Below the pieces are notes generated by a model that made no database searches, had not been told where the DNA came from, and was given only the letters and a program-made list of their open reading frames with translations. The translations under genes were made by a program, and so were the position numbers. A stretch of DNA of 24,165 nucleotides from DRVV01 sp964487415 (lineage in GTDB: Archaea > Thermoproteota > Bathyarchaeia > Bathyarchaeales > Bathycorpusculaceae): NCBI GenBank assembly GCA_964487415.1, contig CAZAPQ010000136.1, forward strand, positions 1 through 24,165, read 5' to 3'. Shown here in pieces: positions 6,811-15,260 of this stretch (position 1 is its first letter; each line of letters opens with the position of its first letter).

Positions 6811-7773
6811 TTAGGTTGCCAAATCCCTTGCCAAATTAAGCAGCTCCACGTTTAAGGGCTTCTCGTTTCTGCATGAAGTTTCAAGATCTATGCTGGTTAT
6901 CTGGCCTTTCTGTAAGCCTACGACGCGGTTTCCAATGTTTTGCGATAGAAGGTTCACGGCTTCGCTGGCGAATAGGCTTGCCAACAGGCGGCTTCTAGCC
7001 GTGGGGCTTCCGCCCCTCTGAGCATAGCCCACTATAGTTAAGCGAACTTCGGCTCCGGTGTTTTCCTCAATTTCCTTAGCGAGTTTTCTTGTGTCTCCTA
7101 TGCCCTCCGCAGCTACAATTATGCCTGACCTTTTACCCTTGGCAGCGTTTTCCTTAATCGTCCTGAAAACCTCATTTACATCGTACGTCACTTCAGGGAC
7201 GAGGATGACCTCAGCGCCAACGGTTAAGCCTACAGCTAAAGCCAGAAAACCCCTTTTACGTCCCATAACCTCTACGACGAAAATCCTCTCGTGGGAGATA
7301 GCGGTGTCCTTTATCTTGTCAATTTCAGCCACTGCAGTGTTTACGGCGGTGTCGAAACCTATGGTTTCCTCGGTGCCGTAAACATCATTGTCAATGGTTG
7401 CGGGAACCCCGACTATAAAGGTGTCAGTTTCATGACTCAGCTCTAAAGCGCCTCGGAAAGAGCCTTCGCCGCCTATAACAACTAGGCCGTCCACCCTGTT
7501 TGCGGCTAGGTTTTCAGCGGCCCTTTTAAGGCCTTCAGGGGTTCTGAATTCTGGACATCTTGAAGTTAAGAGGATTGTGCCGCCTGATTGGATTATTCCA
7601 CCTACAGAACGGGGATCCAGTTTCCTAAACTTGTTCTTTATTAAGCCTTCCCATCCCCTTTCAAAACCTATAACTTGAAATCCCCTCGAGCAGGCGAGAC
7701 GGACAACAGCTCTTATAGCGGCATTCATTCCCGGGGCGTCGCCGCCGCTGGTTACGACTCCAATTGTTTTCAA
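6811..7773 (-). CDS. pfkA: 6-phosphofructokinase, PfkA family, predicted ATP-dependent
   Basis: A second PfkA-family enzyme, 320 residues, the length of bacterial ATP-phosphofructokinases. Motifs: GVVTSGGDAPGMNAAIR (5-21), IGGEGSFRGA (100-109), PATIDND (124-130) and VEVMGRKRGFLAL. The residues equivalent to positions 104 and 124 are Gly and Ala, so the bulky Asp/Lys pair of the PPi enzymes is absent and ATP is the expected donor. The start is TTG at 7773 with GAGGG about 8 nt upstream; upstream codons in this frame reach a stop. It converges on the PPi-type paralogue with 14 nt between the stops. Archaea usually employ PfkB- or ADP-type phosphofructokinases, so the presence of this type is itself notable. 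The effector site was not evaluated. Confidence 0.93.
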   Translation of the reverse strand: MKTIGVVTSGGDAPGMNAAIRAVVRLACSRGFQVIGFERGWEGLIKNKFRKLDPRSVGGIIQSGGTILLTSRCPEFRTPEGLKRAAENLAANRVDGLVVIGGEGSFRGALELSHETDTFIVGVPATIDNDVYGTEETIGFDTAVNTAVAEIDKIKDTAISHERIFVVEVMGRKRGFLALAVGLTVGAEVILVPEVTYDVNEVFRTIKENAAKGKRSGIIVAAEGIGDTRKLAKEIEENTGAEVRLTIVGYAQRGGSPTARSRLLASLFASEAVNLLSQNIGNRVVGLQKGQITSIDLETSCRNEKPLNVELLNLARDLAT

Positions 7774-7866
7774 GCATCATCCCTCATGTTCCACTAAAAC
7801 CTTAAACACTAGTCTTCATGGTAAAATAAATGGTTTATTCATGCTAGGCAGTTGGAGGCCGTAAAT

Positions 7867-8187
7867 GTGGAGAGAACGCCTATAATTGTGCTTGTTACAG
7901 CCTCAAGCAGAGAGGAGGCTGAAAAGATTGTGCAGCGTTTACTTGAGGAAAAGCTTATTGCATGCGCCAACATAATAAGCCCAGTTCATTCGCTTTTCTG
8001 GTGGCAAGGGAAAATAGATCAAGCTCAGGAACATTTGATTTTAATGAAAACCAGAAGAGATCTATTTGAAAAGCTCACCGAGATTGTTAAATCCCTACAC
8101 AGCTACACCGTCCCAGAAATCATCGCCATACCCATAATAGAGGGGTCAGCTGATTATCTAGCATGGCTTAACGAAAGCCTAGGGTAA
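7867..8187 (+). CDS. cutA: CutA1-type divalent-cation tolerance protein
   Basis: Small trimeric cytoplasmic protein of the CutA1 family, linked in bacteria to copper tolerance though its cellular role is unsettled. Family signatures are clear: IIVLVTASSREEAEKIVQ at the N-terminus, LIACANI, SLFWWQGKI, VKSLHSYTVPEIIAIPI and YLAWLNESL. I chose GTG at 7867 as start: GGAGG at 7854-7858 lies 8 nt before it, and the upstream in-frame TTG at 7852 overlaps that SD and would only add a five-residue tail. This gives 106 residues, normal for the family. It is transcribed divergently from pfkA, 93 nt away, and is followed by the SRP RNA promoter. Confidence 0.93.
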   Translation: MERTPIIVLVTASSREEAEKIVQRLLEEKLIACANIISPVHSLFWWQGKIDQAQEHLILMKTRRDLFEKLTEIVKSLHSYTVPEIIAIPIIEGSADYLAWLNESLG

Positions 8188-8188
8188 A

Positions 8189-8198
8189 GTTTTATAGT
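8189..8198 (+). promoter_or_regulatory. TATA box of the SRP RNA gene
   Basis: GTTTTATAGT begins just after the cutA stop codon. Its centre is about 28 nt before the inferred 5' end of the SRP RNA at 8222, the standard archaeal spacing, so the RNA has its own promoter. Confidence 0.65.
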
Positions 8199-8221
8199 TT
8201 TGTTCCATTCATGAATTCTTT

Positions 8222-8539
8222 GGCGGCGGGTCTTAGGCGGGGGGCTAGGGGTCCCCTGTACCGTAAACCCCCTATACGACGGGCCGAAAGCTGAGGCTGA
8301 GGCGTCTGTGGCCGCCTAACCCCCACTTCCGAGGCTTTGACTACTCGTCCCCTAGGGCCGGCGGTCGCCAGGCGGTTTCCGTAGGGAAACCTGCCATGGC
8401 GTTTGCCAGGCGAACCTGGCTAGGCCCGGGAGGGAGCAACCTAAGCCTGGACGTTCGGCGCTTAGGGGGGTGCGGGTACGAGCGTAGGGTTTGGAAGGTT
8501 GGGCGGATTCTGGGCGTCGAACCTCAGTGACCCGCCGCC
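8222..8539 (+). ncRNA. ffs: Archaeal signal recognition particle 7S RNA
   Basis: RNA scaffold of the signal recognition particle, which binds SRP54 and SRP19 and targets membrane and secreted proteins. The ends pair perfectly over 11 bp (GGCGGCGGGTC at 8222 with GACCCGCCGCC ending at 8539), forming archaeal helix 1 and setting the boundaries; the length of 318 nt is typical. The S domain is recognisable. Helix 8 has GGCCCGGGAGGGAGCAACC, with a GGGA (GNRA) loop at 8428-8431 and the AGCAA internal-loop strand. Helix 6 is closed by a GTAG (GNAR) tetraloop at 8381-8384, flanked by complementary GGTTTCC and GGAAACC. The region is much more GC-rich than its surroundings and has no plausible reading frame, which also fits a structural RNA. 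The exact ends could shift by a few bases. Confidence 0.93.
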
Positions 8540-8546
8540 CCTCTGA

Positions 8547-8551
8547 TTTTT
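8547..8551 (+). terminator. T-run terminator of the SRP RNA
   Basis: TTTTT begins 8 nt after the closing stem of the SRP RNA. A short oligo-T run directly downstream of a structured RNA is the usual archaeal termination signal. There is no separate hairpin. Confidence 0.45.
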
Positions 8552-8655
8552 AGCAATATCCGCATATCTATCATCTATTATTTTATCTGCGTACTTGACT
8601 CATCATTGATTATGTAAAAGGTCGATGCTATTATGAGGGCTTTTGACGAGCGAAT

Positions 8656-8670
8656 ACTATTTTATTTATA
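8656..8670 (+). promoter_or_regulatory. TATA region of the GH1 glycosidase gene
   Basis: An AT-rich run (ACTATTTTATTTATA area) is centred 22-27 nt before the ATG at 8687, and no SD precedes that ATG. Together these suggest a leaderless or nearly leaderless transcript. Apart from this, nothing is seen in 8552-8686. Confidence 0.5.
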
Positions 8671-8686
8671 GGTTATCTTAACATGT

Positions 8687-10213
8687 ATGGGGTTAGCGTT
8701 GGGTTTTCCTAAAGGTTTTCTTTGGGGGGTTTCCGCTAGCGGTTTCCAGTTTGAGATGGGTGATCCCTCTGGAGATGGTTTGGATCCTAACACTGACTGG
8801 TTTGCATGGGTTCACGATGAGAGGAATATAAAGTCTGGCGTTGTGAGTGGAGATCTGCCGGAAAATGGCGTAGCCTATTGGAAACTTTACAGGCAGGATC
8901 ATTCGCTTGCCAGGAGACTGGGTTTAAATGCCTATCGGATCGGCATTGAATGGAGCAGAATATTCCCGAAAAGCACCGTCGATGTCAGCATTGAGGTTGA
9001 AAGGGCCTCCGACGGCGGAGTTGCATTGGTGAATGTGGATTCCAAAGCCATTGAGAAACTTGGGGAAAGAGCATGTGTGGCGGCGCTGAAGCATTATAGA
9101 GCCATTATAGAGGATCTGAGGGAGAGAGGATTTAAGGTTATAGTATGCTTGAATCATTTCACATTACCGTTGTGGATTCACAATCCAATAGTTGCGCGGG
9201 ATACGGGACTTAAAAGGGGGCCAAGGGGATGGGTTGAGGAAACAGCCATAATAGAGTTCGTAAAGTATGCTGCCTTCATGGCCCATAGTTTAGGCGATAT
9301 CGTTGACATGTGGGCGACTTTTAATGAGCCCATGGCTGTGGCTGAGGCGGGTTACATGTTTCCCCAGTCCGGTTTTCCGCCATCCGTGAACAGCTTCAAA
9401 GCCTTTAAATGGGCAGCTTCGAATATGGCGGTGGCCCATGCCCGCGCCTATGACGCCATAAAAACCCATGACACAGTTAAGGCTGATGCTGACAGTTCCA
9501 GCCCGGCTTATGTTGGGCTGATTCATAATGTTATTCCAGCTGAACCCTTCAGCGGGGACTCCAGCTTAGATATTGAGGCAGCTAGTTTCATGGACAACAT
9601 GCATAACCATTTTTTCCCACGGGCTATCGTCAGGGGTTGGCTTGATAAAAACTTTAAAGGCGTAGAGGAAAAGGGTGAAGTGAAGGATTATCTGAAACAT
9701 CGTCTTGATTGGCTCGGCTTAAACTATTACACGCGGTTTGTGGTTAAGGGCAGAGGAAACCTTTTAGCAAGAATCTTCGCCGGAATAAAAGCGGTTCCAG
9801 AGATTGTGCCAAACTATGGGTTTGCATGCCAGCCAAACGGCACATCTGCCGATGGAAGACCTTCCTCTGACATGGGATGGGAAGTATACGCTGAAGGTTT
9901 GATTAAAGCCCTTAAAAGCATGGCGGTATATGAGAAGCCCATTTATGTGACTGAAAACGGCGTGGCTGACGAGAAGGATGCTATTAGACCGGATTTCATA
10001 GCAAACCACATCGAAGCGCTGGAAAGAGCGTTAAACGAAGAGAAAATTGATGTAAGGGGCTATTTCCACTGGGCTTTAACAGACAATTATGAGTGGGCTA
10101 AGGGTTTCAAAATGAAGTTTGGCTTATTCGCAGTGAACCTGAAAACAAAGGAGCGGAAAATGCGGAAGAGCGCCGAAACCTTTAAGGAGTTTGTTGAAAG
10201 GCACAGGGAATAA
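8687..10213 (+). CDS. GH1 beta-glycosidase (beta-glucosidase/beta-galactosidase type)
   Basis: Retaining glycoside hydrolase of family 1, releasing terminal beta-linked glucose or galactose; closest in layout to the archaeal LacS-type enzymes (about 490 aa). It begins with FPKGFLWGVSASGFQFEMG (7-25), the family entry motif. The acid/base glutamate is Glu214 in TFNEP and the nucleophile is Glu423 in YVTENG. NAYRIGIEWSRIFP (81-94) and GYFHWALTDNYEWAKGF near the C-terminus line the substrate site. At 508 residues it is slightly long. No signal peptide is visible, so it is probably cytoplasmic and acts on imported oligosaccharides. It starts behind its own TATA box without an SD, in contrast to most of its neighbours. 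The substrate cannot be set from sequence alone. Confidence 0.95.
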   Translation: MGLALGFPKGFLWGVSASGFQFEMGDPSGDGLDPNTDWFAWVHDERNIKSGVVSGDLPENGVAYWKLYRQDHSLARRLGLNAYRIGIEWSRIFPKSTVDVSIEVERASDGGVALVNVDSKAIEKLGERACVAALKHYRAIIEDLRERGFKVIVCLNHFTLPLWIHNPIVARDTGLKRGPRGWVEETAIIEFVKYAAFMAHSLGDIVDMWATFNEPMAVAEAGYMFPQSGFPPSVNSFKAFKWAASNMAVAHARAYDAIKTHDTVKADADSSSPAYVGLIHNVIPAEPFSGDSSLDIEAASFMDNMHNHFFPRAIVRGWLDKNFKGVEEKGEVKDYLKHRLDWLGLNYYTRFVVKGRGNLLARIFAGIKAVPEIVPNYGFACQPNGTSADGRPSSDMGWEVYAEGLIKALKSMAVYEKPIYVTENGVADEKDAIRPDFIANHIEALERALNEEKIDVRGYFHWALTDNYEWAKGFKMKFGLFAVNLKTKERKMRKSAETFKEFVERHRE

Positions 10214-10287
10214 TTATGTATACCGAAAATTTTAATGCAGAAGTAGCGACCTTATGTCCACATCTACGATAAGCCATGGTGATTTAA

Positions 10288-11187
10288 TTGAGGCTGCGTA
10301 AAATTTTCTATTTACTGTTTGCTGTGGCATTGATAGTGCTTTGGCTTCTGCTATTTCCAGGAATGCTGCCCAAGGAGATTCTAAACGTATACCTGTCATA
10401 TTTCTATATCGTTAGGGCGCTTACCGTTGTTGTGGTTGGATTCTTAATCCTTGAGGGGATAGCCTCATTTATCACGCGGCGGCTTAAGCATATCGGCCGA
10501 GAGGTTTACCTCATAAGAAACGTCATCCTTGTAATAGGCTACATTGTAATCGGATTTAGTGTGCTGGCGCTTTTTGAAGTCACAGGGGTAACGGCCGTTG
10601 CTGGGGCCACGGTCTCTGGTCTCGTTATTGGTCTAGGCTTGCAGCCTATACTTGCCAACCTATTTGCAGGCTTGATAATTCTCGGAACAGGCTTCCTCAG
10701 GCCGGGCACAAACATTAAAATCTCCGGAGGTTTGCCGCTGGCCGCCGTCATATTTCCGGCATATAAAATGTTCAGCATGAACGAGTTTATACCAACCTTG
10801 AGGGGTACCGTAGTGGAGGTTGGTCTAATGCATACCAAGCTCCTCTCAGAAACTGGTGAAGTTGTGAAAATAGCGAACAACATAATATTCTCAAATAGCA
10901 TTGTAATGGAGGAGAAAGAGGAACCTAAAACTGTAAGGGTTAGATACGAGTTTCCAATCGAATATGATCCAGACATGGTGCTTACGAAGCTTAAAGAAGC
11001 CTTGAACAAGGACTTCACGGACTGCAAAATATTCATTGATGAACAAAGCGACAAAAACTACTACATAACCATAGTGGTAGCGACAACCCCGCCTAATGTG
11101 AAAATAAGAGAATACCGATCAGAACTCCTGAAGAGGATAATAAAGGTGCATAGGGAAATTAAGCAATCAAACATTATCACAGCCTAG
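10288..11187 (+). CDS. MscS-family mechanosensitive channel with an insertion in the beta domain
   Basis: Membrane channel that opens under turgor stress. N-terminal helices lie at about 5-25, 36-60 and 75-97, followed by the pore helix and hinge GATVSGLVIGLGLQPILANL (about 106-125) and FAGLIILGTGFLRPGTNIKI, the signature of the MscS core. The beta domain (GTVVEVGLMHTKLLSETGE, about 173-191, then NNIIFSNSIV) follows after an extra stretch of some 24 residues (about 149-172, LPLAAVIFPAYKMFSMNEF and on) that the usual family lacks at this point. The C-terminal alpha/beta part is present; total 299 aa. The start is TTG at 10288 with GGTGAT 4 nt upstream; an ATG at 10276 stops immediately. It follows the GH1 gene by 74 nt, but a link in function is not evident. 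Confidence 0.88.
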   Translation: MRLRKIFYLLFAVALIVLWLLLFPGMLPKEILNVYLSYFYIVRALTVVVVGFLILEGIASFITRRLKHIGREVYLIRNVILVIGYIVIGFSVLALFEVTGVTAVAGATVSGLVIGLGLQPILANLFAGLIILGTGFLRPGTNIKISGGLPLAAVIFPAYKMFSMNEFIPTLRGTVVEVGLMHTKLLSETGEVVKIANNIIFSNSIVMEEKEEPKTVRVRYEFPIEYDPDMVLTKLKEALNKDFTDCKIFIDEQSDKNYYITIVVATTPPNVKIREYRSELLKRIIKVHREIKQSNIITA

Positions 11188-11249
11188 GCTGATTCACTGT
11201 TTATGGAAAATGCTTAATTTGGCTTAACCTATAGACTTTTGGGTTGAAT

Positions 11250-12290
11250 ATGCCTTTCAATGAGCTTCGAAAGGATTATATTCTGAACCGCTGGGTTGTG
11301 ATAGCTGTCGAACGTTGTCGAAGGCCAACAGACTTCGTGAAAAATAAAACTGTGAGGGCAAGAGATGGCGTATGTCCGCTGTGCCCGGGTAATGAGCACA
11401 TGACCCCGCCTGCCGTGCTACTTTATCTAAATAGGGGTGGAAAAATAGAAAAGGCCTCCGATTACGGCGACTCGAGGCCTAAAGACTGGTTGATACGCTG
11501 CGTTCCAAACCTTTATCCAGCATTCACGCCTCCCAAGCCTGAAGAAAAACCATCCATTATAGGTGAAGTTGAAAGGGAAAACCTGGCTTTGGCAGTCGGC
11601 CATCATGAAGTTCTAGTGGAATCTCCGGTTCACGATGAGCATCCGTCAGATGCGAGGATCACCCAATTAATCTATGTTATAAACGCCTATATGGATAGGC
11701 TTAGCGAACTGTACTCAAGGCAGTATGTTCGCTATGTCTCCATATTCCGCAATCACGGACCAGAGGCTGGCGCCTCTCTTTCGCATGCCCACAGCCAAAT
11801 CATTGCAACACCAATGGTTCCAAGACTTGTTGCAGAAGAACTTGAAGCCAGCAAAGAACAATGGAGGAATAAGGGCGTATGCGCCTTCTGCGAAATAATC
11901 GAAAATGAGAAGAACAGCCCACGCCTTATTGCCGAGAATCCCGATTTCATGGCTTTAGCTCCATACGCAAGCATCCATCCAATGGAGTTCTGGATAATCC
12001 CAAAGAAGCATAGATCCACCATGCTTGGATTGTCCGAAGCCGAAACTGAAAACCTCGCAAGAATCATGAAGGCATGCCTAGGCGGCCTAAAAAGGCTGCT
12101 GAATGACCCGCCCTACAACTTTGGTTTTCACATGGCACCACAAAGCGAGGCCGCATCGTATTACCATTGGCATTTGGAGGTTTATCCGAAACTGGCCATC
12201 TGGGCTGGATTTGAAAAGAGCACAGGCATGTACATCAACACGGTTTCGCCGGAAACGGCTGCAGAACATTTAAGAGGCGCTATTCAATAA
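11250..12290 (+). CDS. galT: GalT-like hexose-1-phosphate nucleotidylyltransferase
   Basis: HIT-superfamily nucleotide transferase, most like galactose-1-phosphate uridylyltransferase of the Leloir pathway or the related sugar-nucleotide phosphorylases. Two CxxC pairs (Cys42/Cys45 in CPLCPGNE and Cys211/Cys214 in CAFCE) resemble the metal site. The catalytic loop is SHAHSQ (His179, His181), and YYHWHLEVYP near residue 305 completes the active site. Classical GalT enzymes have His-Pro-His where this protein has His-Ala-His. The length, 346 aa, fits. The ATG at 11250 is preferred; a TTG at 11244 would add two residues and has no better SD. Its 3' end overlaps the convergent debranching-enzyme gene by 7 nt. 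With a GH1 glycosidase and glucan debranching nearby, it could process galactose 1-phosphate or recycle nucleotide sugars. Confidence 0.85.
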   Translation: MPFNELRKDYILNRWVVIAVERCRRPTDFVKNKTVRARDGVCPLCPGNEHMTPPAVLLYLNRGGKIEKASDYGDSRPKDWLIRCVPNLYPAFTPPKPEEKPSIIGEVERENLALAVGHHEVLVESPVHDEHPSDARITQLIYVINAYMDRLSELYSRQYVRYVSIFRNHGPEAGASLSHAHSQIIATPMVPRLVAEELEASKEQWRNKGVCAFCEIIENEKNSPRLIAENPDFMALAPYASIHPMEFWIIPKKHRSTMLGLSEAETENLARIMKACLGGLKRLLNDPPYNFGFHMAPQSEAASYYHWHLEVYPKLAIWAGFEKSTGMYINTVSPETAAEHLRGAIQ

Positions 12291-14377
12291 GATTGAGGCT
12301 TAAAGCCCATAACATCCATTTCATGTTTAGGTCTTATGAATAGAATTTCTTCAACATAAGCCCTTAAAAGCTCGGCGACGCTCCAAGCCTGGGCGATACA
12401 TCCTCTAGGCTTGTGGGGAGGATCACCGTCAAATATTTCGCTTATCGAACCTAAGCCGGCCTTGTAGAATTGATCTCGAAATATGGGTAAAAGAAAATTC
12501 TCAAAAGCATAGCGGCGCGTAGCCTCGGAGTAGCCGTAAACTTTCAGAAAAGCCGTTATAAATGGTCCAAGGAGCCAAGGCCAAACGGTTCCATTATGGT
12601 AGGCCCTGTCTCTGGTTTGCCTGTCTCCGCTATAGGTTCCCACATAAGAGGGATCATCCCTCGCTAGGCTTCTCAATCCATAAGGTGTGAGAAGGCGATC
12701 GCGAACTAGATTAACAACTTTTGCACTCCTTTCCTTGTCAAGCATTGTGAAGTCTAAGGAAACAGCGATTATCTGATTGGGTCTTATGGAGTAGCCCTCA
12801 AGCCCGCTGCTATCAGCAACATCTAAGAGACAACCTTCCTCCGGATTCCAGAATTTCCTTAGAAAGCTTTTCATGGCTTTTTCAGCCATCTCCCTAAACC
12901 TTTCAACCTCTGCTTGCTCGTTGAAGTGTTGGGCTAAAACCTCAAGCGTTTTAAGGGCATTATACCACAAAGCCTCCACCTCAACAGCCTTTCCAGCCCT
13001 TGGAGTGACAGGCTGACCATGCACAGCTGCATCCATCCATGTAAGCTGTGGCCCATGGGCCAGAAGCCCATCATCGTCAACCCTTATGCCAAAGGCTGTT
13101 CCAGCCTTGAAAAATTCAACGCTATCCTTAAGGTCCTCCCACAAAAAACGCCTAACAAACTCGAAATCGCCAGTATATTTGACATACTGCAGTATGGCGT
13201 TGATGTACCAGAGGGTGGCATCCACCGCATTATAAAGCGGCTTGGCAAACTGGTCTGAAACAAAGTTGGGAATCAAACCGTTTAAACTGTATTTTTTAAA
13301 GGCTAGGAAGACTTTCCTCGCATCTTCAAACCTTCCAGTTACAAGGGTTAATCCCGGCAAGGATACGAAAACATCCCTGCCCCAATCCTCAAACCAGTGA
13401 TAACCAGCCACGATCGACCTTAAGCCGTCACCTGAAGTCTCAACGACAAACATATCTGCCGCCATAACGAGCCAATTCAGCCACTCCTCAGCACATATGC
13501 CGCCGTGTCCAGCATAAAAATCCTCTAGGAGCCTCTTACGCCTATCCAAATTCAATGCATAAAGCCTCTCCACATCATCTACGCCTAAAGGCATATCATC
13601 AGCAATATTTATTGCCTCATCAACATTTCTACTGGCTAAAGCCGCAATGGCAAATTTTCCGCAGCCTCCGTGAAGATTCAGCTCAAAGAATCCTGGAGCA
13701 AACCAGTCGTCAAGGTGGCTTTCACCCCTCGAAAACTCCTCTCTAAAATAGACACGCTCAACCCATTTTTCACTTTGGACATAAGCACCATCAGTGGACC
13801 ATAAAACCAGCGCGGATGGTGAACCTTCAACATTAACAAGAACCTTGCCATCCAGAGGCTTCTGCACAAATCCGAATACTCCCAAGCACCTGTCGATAAC
13901 CGAGTGGAAGTGCCTGAACGATATGATTGGGTAAACGCGCATAAAAGCGTCTGAGGAATCCCCACCGGAAAACTGGTAAAGAGCTACAACCACATTTTTC
14001 CCATGGGGCATAAAAATAGTCTTCTGCACCCGCACATTTCCAACGCTATAAACATATCTTGGAAGGGGGGAAAGCGAGAATTCCTCGAGGAAAACATATC
14101 CCTTTGGGCGGATTCCATCCCTAAACTCGTTAGAAAACAGGGGATAGGCATTGCCTTCTAAAATCAATTCTTCGTCAAACTTTGCGACACAGAGCCTCCG
14201 ATCCCGTGGCGGATTAATTGCAGCTACAAGCATTCCATGATATTTCCTTGTGTTAAGCCCGAGAACCGTTGAAGAAGCATAACCGCCCAAACCGTTTGTT
14301 ATAATCCACTCCTTTTCAATGGACTCCTCAAAATTTGCTAAGCTCTCTTTTTTCAGGATTATCGCGGGAAGGCTCAT
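12284..14377 (-). CDS. Archaeal glycogen-debranching enzyme (amylo-alpha-1,6-glucosidase type)
   Basis: Removes alpha-1,6 branches from glycogen or similar glucans. The N-terminal domain shows KEWIITNGLGGYASSTVLG (about 22-40) and NTRKYHGMLVAA, a strong signature of archaeal and bacterial GDE proteins. The C-terminal (alpha/alpha)6 catalytic domain carries AGYHWFEDWGRDVFVSLPG, WYINAILQYVKYTGD, LTWMDA and DRAYHNGTVWPWLLGPF, with acidic residues in the expected places for the glucosidase site. At 697 residues it is the short archaeal form, not the eukaryotic bifunctional protein. The start is ATG at 14377, one nucleotide after the DUF89 stop, with GTGA just upstream, so it is coupled to the DUF89 gene in a tpiA-DUF89-GDE unit. 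No signal peptide was seen; intracellular storage glucan is the likely substrate. Confidence 0.93.
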   Translation of the reverse strand: MSLPAIILKKESLANFEESIEKEWIITNGLGGYASSTVLGLNTRKYHGMLVAAINPPRDRRLCVAKFDEELILEGNAYPLFSNEFRDGIRPKGYVFLEEFSLSPLPRYVYSVGNVRVQKTIFMPHGKNVVVALYQFSGGDSSDAFMRVYPIISFRHFHSVIDRCLGVFGFVQKPLDGKVLVNVEGSPSALVLWSTDGAYVQSEKWVERVYFREEFSRGESHLDDWFAPGFFELNLHGGCGKFAIAALASRNVDEAINIADDMPLGVDDVERLYALNLDRRKRLLEDFYAGHGGICAEEWLNWLVMAADMFVVETSGDGLRSIVAGYHWFEDWGRDVFVSLPGLTLVTGRFEDARKVFLAFKKYSLNGLIPNFVSDQFAKPLYNAVDATLWYINAILQYVKYTGDFEFVRRFLWEDLKDSVEFFKAGTAFGIRVDDDGLLAHGPQLTWMDAAVHGQPVTPRAGKAVEVEALWYNALKTLEVLAQHFNEQAEVERFREMAEKAMKSFLRKFWNPEEGCLLDVADSSGLEGYSIRPNQIIAVSLDFTMLDKERSAKVVNLVRDRLLTPYGLRSLARDDPSYVGTYSGDRQTRDRAYHNGTVWPWLLGPFITAFLKVYGYSEATRRYAFENFLLPIFRDQFYKAGLGSISEIFDGDPPHKPRGCIAQAWSVAELLRAYVEEILFIRPKHEMDVMGFKPQSY

Positions 14378-14378
14378 T

Positions 14379-15260
14379 TCACGGCATCAGCTTCGCAACA
14401 TTTCGTTCCTTGGGCACTTCAAAGTAGTTTGAAACAGGCGTGCATTTAACTCTAAACAACAGTGCATGGGGCTTTTTGAGCTTATACTCGGTTAGGGTTT
14501 CGGCATAGCCCATGCCCTTTGCGAAGATCATGTCCACGGACTCGTAGACTCTTAGGAAATCCTCTGAAACCTCTTCGAGAATAAGGCCCACAGCGTCTGT
14601 ACCCGTGGTTATCACCCCATCCGCAATCTTACTTATCCCCGAAACCTCAGCATCCTCCATTGTCGCATCGTTAATAACCGGACCGCCCTTAACGGCCACA
14701 TAAACCTTTAAACCCATGTTTTTAAGCTGCTCCACCAGAAGAGTGTCAAAAACTATCTCGCCAGCATTATCCGTTAAAAGCAGAACCTCCCTTGACTTTT
14801 CCGCCACTTCATATATGCGTTTAATATCGTCAATAGCTAAATCCTTCGCCGCCTCAGCCAGCATTCTCTTCAGCCCATTAAAAGTGAAATTGTGTCCCGG
14901 AATGTCAAACTCTATAGTGTTCCCCACAATAGCGCAGAGGCAGGCCCTTTTTAAGCGGTCATAAAGCGTGTAGCCCTCCTCAACGATACCCCTCGCGTAG
15001 GGCAACAGCTTCAAGGCATTCTCATTGCATATTTTCTTTCTCCACCTATAGGGATCATCACAGCCAGTAACCCTCTTTATTATCCGATCCCTCTTTGTCC
15101 CGAGAATTGCGGGCACAGCGCTGGGCCTGAACTCTTTCTTGAGCAAATGGATAATCTCAGCTGCAACCCTGAAATGCAGCGCAGGATTTGCAGTGGCCTC
15201 CCTAGCCTCGGCAATACCCCTGCTGAGGAGGCAAGCAGCACATTCAGCTTCAACCTTCAA
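14379..15260 (-). CDS. DUF89 / ARMT1-like metal-dependent phosphatase
   Basis: Member of the DUF89 family; studied members are metal-dependent phosphatases proposed to destroy damaged or excess sugar phosphates. The archaeal subgroup features are visible: N-terminal ECAACLLSR (residues 5-13, with two Cys spaced CxxC), GNTIEFDIPGHNF, the metal and phosphate-site segment LLTDNAGEIVFDTLL, VAVKGGPVINDATMEDA and FAKGMGYAETL. The length, 293 aa, is typical. The start is TTG at 15260, inside the end of tpiA (11-nt overlap), chosen because the family N-terminus MKxExEC begins there. The downstream debranching gene starts 1 nt after its stop. The tight linkage to TPI suggests a substrate among triose or fructose phosphates; this is inference. 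Confidence 0.88.
   Translation of the reverse strand: MKVEAECAACLLSRGIAEAREATANPALHFRVAAEIIHLLKKEFRPSAVPAILGTKRDRIIKRVTGCDDPYRWRKKICNENALKLLPYARGIVEEGYTLYDRLKRACLCAIVGNTIEFDIPGHNFTFNGLKRMLAEAAKDLAIDDIKRIYEVAEKSREVLLLTDNAGEIVFDTLLVEQLKNMGLKVYVAVKGGPVINDATMEDAEVSGISKIADGVITTGTDAVGLILEEVSEDFLRVYESVDMIFAKGMGYAETLTEYKLKKPHALLFRVKCTPVSNYFEVPKERNVAKLMP

Noticed and set aside
7852..7866. TTG at 7852 as the cutA start
   Set aside because: It lies directly against the GGAGG that serves the GTG at 7867, which starts at the family's usual N-terminus.
8222..8539. Coding sequence or GC-rich transferred segment
   Set aside because: No sustained reading frame; end pairing, the GNAR helix 6 loop and helix 8 consensus identify it as SRP RNA.
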